Assembly (NCBI RefSeq): GCF_001544835.2
Contig: NZ_FCNX02000002.1
Coordinates: 310,001-374,000, forward strand
Origin: Caballeronia fortuita
Lineage (GTDB): Bacteria > Pseudomonadota > Gammaproteobacteria > Burkholderiales > Burkholderiaceae
Direction: 5' to 3'
Length of the DNA stretch: 64,000 bases
The position numbers and the translations under genes are program-made. Below, piece after piece: positions 50,607 through 58,853 of this stretch (position 1 is its first letter; each line of letters begins with the position of its first letter). The notes beneath the pieces are model-generated. The model searched no databases, had not been told where the DNA came from, and saw nothing but the letters and a program-made list of their open reading frames with translations.

Positions 50607-51602
50607 CTAGCCGACCTTCACCTCGTTCTCCAGCGGCTGATTCTTCTCGAACGCCGTGATGCTCTGCAGCGTGGTCTCGCAGATCGTCGTCAACGCTTCG
50701 CGCGTCAGATACGCCTGATGCCCGGTCACGATGACATTGGGAAACGACACGAGCCGCTGAAAGATATCGTCGGTGATGATTTCGCTCGACAGATCGCGGA
50801 AGAAGAGATCGGCCTCCTGTTCGTAGACATCGATGGCGAGACCGCCGAGCTGGCCGGTCTTCAACGCCTCGATGACCGCTTCGGTGTCGATGAGCCCGCC
50901 ACGGCTCGTATTGACGAGCAGCGCGCCGGGCTTCGCGCGCTTGAGCGTTTCCCGGTTGATGATGTGATGCGTCTGCGGCGTGAGCGGACAGAAGAGCGCG
51001 ACGATATCCGCGCGCTCGCCGATCTCGCCCGCCGTCGCGTACTTGAGCCCGAGCGCTTCGAACTGCGGCGAAGGATAAGGATCGTAGCCGAACACATGAC
51101 AGCCGAAGCCCTGCATGATCTTCGCGAACACGCAGCCGATCTTGCCCGTGCCGACCACCGCCACGGTCTTGCCGTACAGATCGAAACCGATCAGGCCATC
51201 GAGCGAAAAATTCGAATCGCGCGTGCGGTTATAAGCGCGATGCACCTTGCGATTGATCGCGAGCAGCAGCGCGACCGCGTGCTCCGCGACCGAATTCGGC
51301 GAGTAGTTGACGACACGCACGACGCGAATGCCGAGCCTCGCGGCGGCCGCGAGATCGACGTTGTTGAAGCCCGTGCAGCGCAGCGCGATGAGACGCGTGC
51401 CGCCCTTGTGCAGCGCTTCGAGAACCTGGGCATCGGCCTTGTCGTTGACGAAGATGCAGACCGCGCCATAGCCCGCCGCCAGCTCGACGGTGTCCATGTC
51501 GAGTGACATGTCGTGATACCTGAGCTTATGGTTCTCCACCTTGTTCGCCTGGTCGAGGAACGTCTTTTCGTAAGGCGTTGAACTGTAGATCGCCACTTCC
51601 AT
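50607..51602 (-). CDS. ldhA: D-lactate dehydrogenase (2-hydroxyacid dehydrogenase)
   Basis: A 331-residue fermentative-type D-LDH: VAIYSSTPYEKTFLDQAN at the N-terminus, RCTGFNNVDL, VVRVVNYSPNSVAEHAVAL, VVGTGKIGCVFAKIMQGFG (NAD-binding GxGxxG), NTSRGGLIDTEAV (catalytic Arg), and VTGHQAYLTREAL (catalytic His). It reduces pyruvate to D-lactate with NADH, as in anaerobic redox balancing. AAGGAG precedes ATG 51602. Lies between the AspT-like transporter gene (44 bp upstream) and the VIT-like gene (12 bp downstream). Confidence 0.92.
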   Translation of the reverse strand: MEVAIYSSTPYEKTFLDQANKVENHKLRYHDMSLDMDTVELAAGYGAVCIFVNDKADAQVLEALHKGGTRLIALRCTGFNNVDLAAAARLGIRVVRVVNYSPNSVAEHAVALLLAINRKVHRAYNRTRDSNFSLDGLIGFDLYGKTVAVVGTGKIGCVFAKIMQGFGCHVFGYDPYPSPQFEALGLKYATAGEIGERADIVALFCPLTPQTHHIINRETLKRAKPGALLVNTSRGGLIDTEAVIEALKTGQLGGLAIDVYEQEADLFFRDLSSEIITDDIFQRLVSFPNVIVTGHQAYLTREALTTICETTLQSITAFEKNQPLENEVKVG

Positions 51603-51646
51603 GATGCGCTCCTTGCAAAATGTGTGATGGCATGGTGGGGCAAAGC

Positions 51647-53236
51647 CTAACCCGCGGCAAGCGATATGGCGATCTGCACGAACAGCACCTTGACGATGGT
51701 CATCGACGGAAAAATCATCGCGTACATGATGTCGGGCTGATCCGTCGGCGCGATGCGATTGGCGAACGCGAGGATCGCCGGATTGCCCGTCGCGCCGCAG
51801 ATCACGCCGATCGATGTGTCGAACGGCAGCTTGAAGATCCACAGGCAGCACACCGCCGTCACGGCCACGAGAACGAGCAGCGTGACGATGCCGTAGATCA
51901 GCAGCGCGGGGCCCGCGGTGCCGACCGTCGCGACGAACTTCGGCCCGCACGAGATGCCCACTTGCGCGAGAAAGATCGTGAGGCCGAGATTGCGCAGCAC
52001 GAGGTTCGCGGAGAGCGGCATCACCCAGACGAACGGCCCGTTGCGGCGCGCCTTGCCCAGACACAGCGCAACCAGCAGCAGCGCCGCGAGGCCGAGGCTG
52101 AATGCGCCGAGACCCGGCACCGGCAGCGGAATCGCGCCGACCAGCAAGCCGACTGCCGCGCCGATGCCGAGACAGATGAAGCTCAGGTCCGCCGTGCCCT
52201 TGATCGAATCGCCGAAGAACGTGCGCATCGTCGCCTGATGCGCGCGATTGACGAGCAGGCCGACGCGATCGCCCGCTTCGAGAATCAGGTCGGGCGTCGA
52301 GATCATGTCGGCGTCGCCGCGCCGCACGTGCGCGATCGCGCAGTTCACGCCATCGGGAAAGCGGATGTTGCCGAGCGCCATGCCGACGACCGCCGGATTC
52401 GACGCGAACACGCGCATGTAGTCGAGGTCTTCGCGATGGCTCGACATGCGGCCCGGTTGCGCTTCGCCGCACAGCGTGGTGGCATCGTCGAGCAGACGGC
52501 GGTCGGTGGCGGTGGCGAGCAGCACGTCGTCTGCGCGCAAGGTGAAATCGGCTGTCGGCAATTGATTGTGATGCGCGCGCCGCACCGCCGCGATCATCAC
52601 GCCCGAAGGCAGACGGCTCGCCAGTTCCGATAACTTCAGCCCGAAGAGACTGGCGTTTTTCAGCGCGATTTCCGCTGTTTCGAGAATCTTCGCGGGCGGC
52701 TTCTGGATCTTGACCTTGAGCGTCGCGTTCAGCAGATAGATGAAGAGGATCGGACCCGCGACGCCGAACGGATAGGAAATGCTGTAGGCCACGGCGGCGT
52801 CGTTGTTCTTCATCGATGCAATCGCGACCTGCAAACTCGCCGTGCTCGTGCCGCTGCCGGCGAACATGCCGAGCGCATCGGCGAGCTTGATGCCGAAGCG
52901 GATGAACGCGCACGACACGAGCCCCGCGACGATCACGCCGATGCACGCCGCGAGATTCGCTTTCACGCCCTCGCGGCTCGTCAGTCCGCGAAAGAATTGC
53001 GCGCCGTATTGAATGCCGATGCCATACAGAAACAGCAGCAGCCCGAGCGTGCCGAGCAGCGGTGGCGGCGCGGACTTCGGTGCGAACGCGCCGATTGCGA
53101 GCCCGACGAACAGCACCGCGCCCGAGCCGAGCGCCACGCCCTTGATGTTGATCTCGCCGATCAGATAACCCAGCGCGATCGTCAGAAAGAGCGCAAACAG
53201 CGACTGATTTTCGAGGAAGGTCCTGACTGCATCCAT
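51647..53236 (-). CDS. AspT/YidE-type transporter (aspartate:alanine exchanger family)
   Basis: A 529-residue membrane protein with two repeated AspT/YidE membrane halves (LFLTIALGYLIGEINIKGVALGSGAVLFVG ... LGLLLFLYGIGIQYGAQFFRG; and VWVMPLSANLVLRNLGLTIFLAQVGISCG, CGATGNPAILAFAN) and between them two TrkA_C-type cytosolic domains (LPTADFTLRADDVLLATA; CAIAHVRRGDADMISTPDLILEAGDRVGLL). The family exchanges dicarboxylates or amino acids. AGGAGG 3-4 bases before ATG 53236 excludes the longer frame. First of a probable transport-fermentation operon with ldhA and the VIT-like gene. Confidence 0.87.
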   Translation of the reverse strand: MDAVRTFLENQSLFALFLTIALGYLIGEINIKGVALGSGAVLFVGLAIGAFAPKSAPPPLLGTLGLLLFLYGIGIQYGAQFFRGLTSREGVKANLAACIGVIVAGLVSCAFIRFGIKLADALGMFAGSGTSTASLQVAIASMKNNDAAVAYSISYPFGVAGPILFIYLLNATLKVKIQKPPAKILETAEIALKNASLFGLKLSELASRLPSGVMIAAVRRAHHNQLPTADFTLRADDVLLATATDRRLLDDATTLCGEAQPGRMSSHREDLDYMRVFASNPAVVGMALGNIRFPDGVNCAIAHVRRGDADMISTPDLILEAGDRVGLLVNRAHQATMRTFFGDSIKGTADLSFICLGIGAAVGLLVGAIPLPVPGLGAFSLGLAALLLVALCLGKARRNGPFVWVMPLSANLVLRNLGLTIFLAQVGISCGPKFVATVGTAGPALLIYGIVTLLVLVAVTAVCCLWIFKLPFDTSIGVICGATGNPAILAFANRIAPTDQPDIMYAMIFPSMTIVKVLFVQIAISLAAG

Positions 53237-53402
53237 GCCGCCTCCTGTTGGGTGGACCAAGCAACTCAGCAGTACACGAACATTAAAGGCGCTTTGCGGC
53301 GCGGCGTCCAGCATCGGTGCAAGCATTGATGCATGCGTGCGGCGCCCGCTGTTTCGATATCCGTAACGATGTCGTACGACGATTCTTCGGAAGAAGCATC
53401 GG

Positions 53403-56123
53403 CTATTGCACGCCTTCGAGCAGCCCGAGCGCGATGGCGCGGCGCACCGCGTGCTTGCGCGAACTGGCGTCGAGCTTGCCGAAGAGATTCTTCAGATGCC
53501 ACTTGACCGTGCCCTCGCCGACCATCGCCGCGAGCGCGATCTCCTTGTTGCTCAGGTTGCGCGCGAGCAGTTCGAGGATCTCGCGCTCCTTCGGCGTGAG
53601 GATCACGCTCGGCAGCGCGCGCGGGCCGCCCTCGCCGGCGCGCGGCGGCACGCGCACCACATGCGGCGGCACCACCGGACGCTCGCCCGGTTGCAGCGCG
53701 CCCGCCTCGCTCACGCGCCGCGCCCAGTCGGCGAGTTCGGGATGCGCGTCGATCACCACGCGCCCGAGGTGAAACGTGCGCGCAAGATTCAGCGCTTCGA
53801 GAAACGGCGCTTCGCCCTCGCCCGTCGCGCGTTCCTGCGCGAGCGCGCGCAAGGCCATCAGTTCGATGCGCTGGCGGCCGAGCTTCATCGTCGCCGCGAT
53901 CTTTTCCGCGCGCGCGAGCGGTTCGATCGCGGCGGCCCAGTCCAGACGCGCGAGCGCCGCGCTGCCGTGCGCCATCGATTGAAGCATGTGCACCGGGCCG
54001 CTCCAGACCGGCCCGCGCCCTGCGATGTTGGCGGCGACGAGCGCATCGATGCGTTCGACGAGCGCATCGCAAGTCTGCGCGCGATAGCGTCCCGCATGCG
54101 CGCTCACCTGCTCCGCGAGGCTCGTCACGCACAGGCGCGGCAGATCGCGCGCGACGCCCATCGCGTGCAGCATTTCGAGCAGATCGAGCGAGCGATGTTC
54201 GTCGCCGCGCAAGGCCGCGATGCGCGCCGCCGTGCGATACGCGAGCACGACCGTCTCCGGCATCGCCGCGCGTTCGAGCACGTCGAGACGATTGGCGAGC
54301 AGCGCGCCGGCTTCGTCGATACGGTCGCTTTCATACGCGATCGACGCGCACGTTGCCGCGAACATGCACGTCAGCGGATGACGCCGTCCGAGATCGTCTT
54401 CGGCGCTCGCGAGCGCGGGAAGCAGCACGCTCTCCGCGAGCTTCACCTGGCCTTCGCGCAGCCATGTCAGGCCGACCATGTGATCGCCCCAGCGCACGAC
54501 ATAGCCGAGTCCCTTGCCGGTCTGCGCGCGCGTCACCGACTGCTGCAGACGGCGCGCCTGTGCCGGTTCGCCGAGCAGCATCGCGCGGGCGGCGAGGCGG
54601 TTCGCGTGCGCCTGCGCAAGCCACGAATCGCGCGGCGGCGGCGCGTGCGCCCACGGCTCGAAGAGCGCGAGGAAGCGGTCGGGATCGTCGGCGTACCATG
54701 CGGCCGCGCTCGATATCAGCGCGCATTCGTAGCGCAGGGCGTCGTCGGCGCCGGGCGATGCGAGCACGCGCTCGACCTGCCGCTGCGCCTCGGGATGACG
54801 CTCGCCCAGCGCGAGCGCCCACGCGACGGCGAGGCACAGGCGAGGGCGCTTTTCGAGTTCCGCTTCCGGCAGGCGCTCCAGCCAGTCGAGGACGGTATCG
54901 AGCTGGCCCTGCTTCACGGCGTCGTGCAGCGACTGCTCTGCGAGCGCATACGCATGCTCGCGCTCGCCCGCCGCATGCGCGTGGCGCGCCGCCTGTTCGA
55001 GCATGCCGCGCCCGCCGAGCCAGCGCGCCGCGCGCCGGTGCAAGCCCGCGCGTGCGTCGTCCGCGAGCGCGGCAAAGCGCGTTTGCAGCACGTCGCGCAC
55101 GAGCGGATGAAGCCGGCACCAGTCGCTGTCCTCCGCCGTCACGAACACGGGCGTGTCGCGGGTGAGGCGCGCGAGGCGCTGCGGCGCATCGGCGTCGCCG
55201 GTCAGCTCCGCGCACAAGATCGGATGCAGCACGTCCACGACACTGATGTCGACGAGAAAGCGCTCGTCGCCGGACGAAAGCTCGCTCAAGAGCGCCGCGA
55301 CGAGCGGTTCGCGCAGCCCGCGCGGGCCCGCCGCGAGATTGTCCAGCGCAGCGCGCGGGTCCTGCGCGCGCGCCATCGCGGTGAGCGCGAGTTGCAGGCC
55401 GAGCGGCCAGCCATCGGTGATTTCGAAGAGGCGCGCGCAGGCGTCGGCATCCACGCGCGCGCCGAAACGCTGCGTGACGAGCGCGATGGTTTCATCGACG
55501 CGAAAGCGCAGCGCTTCCGGCGCGACGAGCTCGGCCTGGCCGTAAGCGAGGAGTTCTCCGGCGTGCTTGTCGAGACCCTGCCGGCCCGCCGCGACCACGC
55601 GCAGATTCTGCGGCACGTTGTGCATCACGTAGTCGAGCATGTGCGCGCCCGCCTCGGGCAGCCGGTCGGCTTCGTCGACGATCAGCACGACGTCCATCGA
55701 AAGCTGCGCGAGTTCCGCGAGCCAGGCGGTGGCGAGATCGGACGCGCCGCCCGGCACGCCCGGACTGTCGGCAATGAGACGCCCGAACGAGGGCCGCGCG
55801 CAGCCGGTGCGGATCGCGTGAACGAGCCCGCGCAGAAAGCGGTTGGCGTCGTCGCGGTCGTCGGCGAGCAGCCACGCGACAGCCGCGCCGCGCGCGAGAA
55901 ACTCGCGCCGCCATTGCGCGAGCAGCGAGGTCTTGCCGTAGCCCGCGCCCGCCTGCACGAGCACGATCTGGCTGCGCGCGGTGTCGGCGTTCAGGCGTGC
56001 GCGCGCGAGCAGCCCGGACGGCGCGCGCGGCGCCATCGTCTTCAGGACGAGTTCGGTGGATGGAGGGTCGGTGGGCATCGTTGATTTTTGTGATTCTTCT
56101 AGGATGGTTCGGATCGCGCGCAT
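53403..56123 (-). CDS. MalT-like LuxR-family (LAL/STAND) transcriptional activator
   Basis: A 906-residue STAND-type regulator. P-loop VLVQAGAGYGKTSLLAQW (about residues 57-70), Walker B-like VVLIVDEADRLPEAG, long helical TPR-like sensor region, and a C-terminal LuxR HTH (LTPKEREILELLARNLSNKEIALAA with VKWHLKNLFGKLDASSRKHAVRRA). Such proteins are ATP-dependent activators gated by a ligand. The start is uncertain: ATG 56123 has GGGAGGGG about 10 bases upstream, but ATG 56078 (MPTDPPSTEL) resembles family starts; the upstream GC-rich motif also forms an inverted repeat. Divergent from the stress-protein operon, the probable target. Confidence 0.87.
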   Translation of the reverse strand: MRAIRTILEESQKSTMPTDPPSTELVLKTMAPRAPSGLLARARLNADTARSQIVLVQAGAGYGKTSLLAQWRREFLARGAAVAWLLADDRDDANRFLRGLVHAIRTGCARPSFGRLIADSPGVPGGASDLATAWLAELAQLSMDVVLIVDEADRLPEAGAHMLDYVMHNVPQNLRVVAAGRQGLDKHAGELLAYGQAELVAPEALRFRVDETIALVTQRFGARVDADACARLFEITDGWPLGLQLALTAMARAQDPRAALDNLAAGPRGLREPLVAALLSELSSGDERFLVDISVVDVLHPILCAELTGDADAPQRLARLTRDTPVFVTAEDSDWCRLHPLVRDVLQTRFAALADDARAGLHRRAARWLGGRGMLEQAARHAHAAGEREHAYALAEQSLHDAVKQGQLDTVLDWLERLPEAELEKRPRLCLAVAWALALGERHPEAQRQVERVLASPGADDALRYECALISSAAAWYADDPDRFLALFEPWAHAPPPRDSWLAQAHANRLAARAMLLGEPAQARRLQQSVTRAQTGKGLGYVVRWGDHMVGLTWLREGQVKLAESVLLPALASAEDDLGRRHPLTCMFAATCASIAYESDRIDEAGALLANRLDVLERAAMPETVVLAYRTAARIAALRGDEHRSLDLLEMLHAMGVARDLPRLCVTSLAEQVSAHAGRYRAQTCDALVERIDALVAANIAGRGPVWSGPVHMLQSMAHGSAALARLDWAAAIEPLARAEKIAATMKLGRQRIELMALRALAQERATGEGEAPFLEALNLARTFHLGRVVIDAHPELADWARRVSEAGALQPGERPVVPPHVVRVPPRAGEGGPRALPSVILTPKEREILELLARNLSNKEIALAAMVGEGTVKWHLKNLFGKLDASSRKHAVRRAIALGLLEGVQ

Positions 56124-56130
56124 GCGTCAA

Positions 56131-56153
56131 GCCCCTCCCGCCGCGAGAGGGGC
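56131..56153. promoter_or_regulatory. Inverted repeat between MalT-like gene and stress operon
   Basis: GCCCCTC (56131-56137), nine bases, GAGGGGC (56147-56153): a perfect 7-9-7 inverted repeat in the 91-bp divergent gap, 8 bases from the longest regulator start. It could be an operator or a small hairpin in the regulator leader; it also contains the possible ribosome binding site. Confidence 0.3.
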
Positions 56154-56214
56154 GCACACGCGACGTCCGCACTACGATTCAGTCAATCGTGTTATTGCAA
56201 GCCGAAGGATCATC

Positions 56215-56967
56215 ATGTACCGACATCTGCTCGTGCCCGTCGAGTGCAGCGACGCCTGCGTCGAGGCGATCGGCCACGCGGCCGAGCTCGCGCGTTCGCT
56301 CGGCGCGCGCATCACGTTCGCCTGCCTGCATGCGAGCGCGAACGACGATGCGCGGCGGCATCGGCGGGAGGCGGCGCTGCTCGCCCGCGCTCAGGCCGCG
56401 GCGCGCGCACAGGGCGTGCCGGCGTCGGTGCTGGCGGCTGACGGCATCGGCATCGGCATCGGCGAGCGGGCATCGCGCGATTACGACCTCGTGTGCATCG
56501 CGCAAGGCAGCGCGGTGCCGCCCGTGCCCGGCGTCGCCGTGCTGGTGTGTCCGTGCGATGCGCGCCCGATGGTCGCCAGAGCGGTCGGCGCATTGCTCGC
56601 CGTGCATCGCATGCGCTCGGACGCTTACGACGACGCGCTGCGCACGCCGCATCCCGATGCGCGGACCATCGCGCGTCTTCGCGAAGTACATCGCGAAGAA
56701 GGCGCGCTGACGGCGGCGATACGCGAGCGAACATCCACGCTCGACGCCGAGCTCGACGAACTCGCGCGCCTCGCCGAACGCGAAACGGCGCTGCTCGCCC
56801 GCGTCGCGCAAGCGATCGAAAACGGCGAGCACGCGGACGACAGCCTGTTCGCCTGTGCGCGCTTCGCGTGCGAGCGCATGGGACGTATCGAAGGCGTCGT
56901 GCTGCCGGCTGCGCGCCGCTGCCTGCGCGACGCCGACTGGAGCGCGCTCGCCGACGGCGCTCACTGA
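56215..56967 (+). CDS. UspA-like protein with degenerate hemerythrin-like domain
   Basis: A 250-residue protein. Residues 1-120 follow the UspA fold (YRHLLVPVECSDACVEAIGHAAELARSLGARITFACLHA), but the ATP-binding GxxGxGS motif near the end of the domain is not evident (VCIAQGSAVPPVPGVAVLVCP). The C-terminal part resembles a hemerythrin-like HHE domain (IARLREVHREEGALTAAI ... ACERMGRIEGVVLPAARRCLRDADWSALADG), with the EExxVLP end conserved, but the central HHxxE helix is missing and the C-terminal His is Arg. Likely an adaptor or sensor without a normal di-iron site. GAAGGA precedes ATG 56215. First of a three-gene plus-strand operon. Confidence 0.75.
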   Translation: MYRHLLVPVECSDACVEAIGHAAELARSLGARITFACLHASANDDARRHRREAALLARAQAAARAQGVPASVLAADGIGIGIGERASRDYDLVCIAQGSAVPPVPGVAVLVCPCDARPMVARAVGALLAVHRMRSDAYDDALRTPHPDARTIARLREVHREEGALTAAIRERTSTLDAELDELARLAERETALLARVAQAIENGEHADDSLFACARFACERMGRIEGVVLPAARRCLRDADWSALADGAH

Positions 56968-57005
56968 CGCAATCAACGAAACAGACACCGAAGGAGATGA
57001 AATCG

Positions 57006-57986
57006 ATGGCACATGCAATCCGCTTCCACGAAACCGGCGGCCCCGACGTGCTGCGCTGGGAAGAAGTCGGCGTGGGCGAGCCCGGCCCGTCCGAAGTCCG
57101 TCTGCGTCACGAAGCCGTCGGGCTGAATTTCGCGGACACGTACTTCCGCTCCGGCCTCTATCCGGTGCCGCTGCCTTCGGGCATGGGCGTGGAGGCGGCG
57201 GGCGTCGTCGAGAAGGTCGGCGCGAACGTCACGCATCTGAAGGAAGGCGACCGCGTGACCTACACGGGTTTCATCAACACGCTCGGCGCGTACAGCACGG
57301 AGCGCATCATCGCCGCGGCGCCGCTCATCAAGCTGCCCGATGCGATCGACTGCACGCGCGCCGCCGCGATGACCATGCGCGGCCTCACCGCCGCGTATCT
57401 GATGACGCGCATCCGGCGCTTCGAGCGCGGCGACACGCTGCTTCTGCACGCGGCGGCGGGCGGCGTCGGGCTGATCGTGTCGCAATGGGCGAAGCTGCTC
57501 GGCGTCACGGTGATCGGCACGGTATCGAGCGAAGAGAAGGCGCGCGTCGCGCGCGAGCACGGCACGGCGCATGTGATCGACTACAGCCGCGAGGACGTGG
57601 CCGCCCGCGTGCGCGAACTGACCGATGGCAAAGGCGTGAACGCGGTCTTCGACAGCGTCGGCAAGACGACCTTCAACGCATCGCTCGATTCGCTCGCGCG
57701 GCGCGGTTTGATGGTGTGCGTCGGCACGGCGTCGGGGCCGATTCCGCCGTTCGATCCGCAATTGCTCGCGATGAAAGGCTCGCTCTATCTGACGCGCCCC
57801 GCGCTCGCGGATTACATCGCCGATCCGGCCGAGAAGAATGCGCTCGCATCGGAACTGTTCGATCATGTGGCGAGCGGGCGCATTCGCATCGAGATCAATC
57901 AGCGTTATGCATTGCAGGATGCGCGCGAGGCGCACCGCGATCTCGAAACGCGCAAGACCACGGGTTCGTCCGTGTTCGTCGTCTGA
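57006..57986 (+). CDS. qor: NADPH:quinone oxidoreductase
   Basis: A 326-residue MDR of the QorA group: AIRFHETGGPDVLRWEEVGVGEPGPSEVRLRHEAVGLNFADTYFRSGLYPVPLPSG at the N-terminus (shown only in part here), then GVEAAGVVEKVGANV, and the Rossmann motif LLLHAAAGGVGLIVSQWAKLLG with IGTVSSEEKA. No zinc ligands. It reduces quinones by one electron from NADPH or acts on alpha,beta-unsaturated carbonyls. AAGGAG 9 bases before ATG 57006 favours it over the overlapping ATG at 56997. Between the USP-like gene and the dioxygenase gene. Confidence 0.9.
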   Translation: MAHAIRFHETGGPDVLRWEEVGVGEPGPSEVRLRHEAVGLNFADTYFRSGLYPVPLPSGMGVEAAGVVEKVGANVTHLKEGDRVTYTGFINTLGAYSTERIIAAAPLIKLPDAIDCTRAAAMTMRGLTAAYLMTRIRRFERGDTLLLHAAAGGVGLIVSQWAKLLGVTVIGTVSSEEKARVAREHGTAHVIDYSREDVAARVRELTDGKGVNAVFDSVGKTTFNASLDSLARRGLMVCVGTASGPIPPFDPQLLAMKGSLYLTRPALADYIADPAEKNALASELFDHVASGRIRIEINQRYALQDAREAHRDLETRKTTGSSVFVV

Positions 57987-57995
57987 GGACACATC

Positions 57996-58844
57996 ATGCA
58001 TATCGAACGTCTCACCTGCGCGATCGGCGCGGAACTCGTCGACGTGAATCTCGCCGACGCCATTCACGACGACGCCCTCTTCGCCGATATCCGCGCCGCG
58101 CTGCTCGCGCATCGCGTGCTCTTTCTGCGCGATCAGGACATCACACGCGCCGAGCATGTCGCGTTCGCGCGGCGCTTCGGCGAACTGGAGGATCATCCGG
58201 TTGCGGGCAGCGATCCCGAGTATCCGGGGCTCGTGCGTATCTACAAGTCGCCCGATCAGCCGAACGACCGCTATGAGAACGCGTGGCACACGGATGCGAC
58301 TTGGCGCGCCGCGCCGCCGTTCGGCTGCGTGCTGCGCTGCGTGGAAACGCCTGCCGTCGGCGGCGACACGATGTGGGCGAACATGGCGCTCGCGTATGAA
58401 AACCTTCCCGTACATATCAAGGAACAGATCGCCGATCTGCGCGCGCGGCACAGCATCGAGGCGAGCTTCGGTGCTGCGATGCCGATCGAGAAGCGTCTCG
58501 CGCTCAAGGCGCAATTTCCCGATGCCGAGCATCCGGTCGTGCGCACGCATCCAGAAACCGGCGAGAAGGTGCTGTTCGTCAACGCGTTCACGACGCACTT
58601 CACGAACTATCACACGCCCGGGCGCGTGCGCTTCGGGCAGGACGCGAATCCCGGCGCGGGGCAATTGCTCGCGTATCTGCTGAGCCAGGCGTATATCCCG
58701 GAATATCAGGTGCGCTGGCGCTGGTCGAAGAACAGCGTCGCCATCTGGGACAACCGCAGCACGCAGCATTACGCGGTGATGGACTATCCGCCGTGCCATC
58801 GGAAGATGGAGCGCGCGGGCATCATCGGCGACGTGCCGTTCTGA
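57996..58844 (+). CDS. TauD/TfdA-family Fe(II)/2-oxoglutarate dioxygenase
   Basis: A 282-residue dioxygenase: the facial triad is visible as WHTDATWRAAPP (His-x-Asp) and STQHYAVMDYPP (distal His), and the 2-oxoglutarate Arg in KMERAGIIGDVPF. FGCVLRCVETPAVGGDTMWANM and HHP-type loops fit TauD/TfdA. Such enzymes oxidise sulfonates, aryloxyacetates or other carbon-heteroatom substrates; the substrate is unknown. Begins 9 bases after the qor stop. Last gene of the operon behind the MalT-like regulator. Confidence 0.9.
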   Translation: MHIERLTCAIGAELVDVNLADAIHDDALFADIRAALLAHRVLFLRDQDITRAEHVAFARRFGELEDHPVAGSDPEYPGLVRIYKSPDQPNDRYENAWHTDATWRAAPPFGCVLRCVETPAVGGDTMWANMALAYENLPVHIKEQIADLRARHSIEASFGAAMPIEKRLALKAQFPDAEHPVVRTHPETGEKVLFVNAFTTHFTNYHTPGRVRFGQDANPGAGQLLAYLLSQAYIPEYQVRWRWSKNSVAIWDNRSTQHYAVMDYPPCHRKMERAGIIGDVPF

Positions 58845-58853
58845 GCGGCGCGA

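Noticed and set aside
49047-51506. 819-codon plus-strand frame spanning several minus-strand genes
   Set aside because: It crosses intergenic regions and opposes four well-supported genes; no homology by eye.
53406-56084. Long plus-strand frame opposite the MalT-like gene
   Set aside because: Same length as the real gene, Arg/His-rich, no recognisable domains; a shadow of the third-position GC bias.
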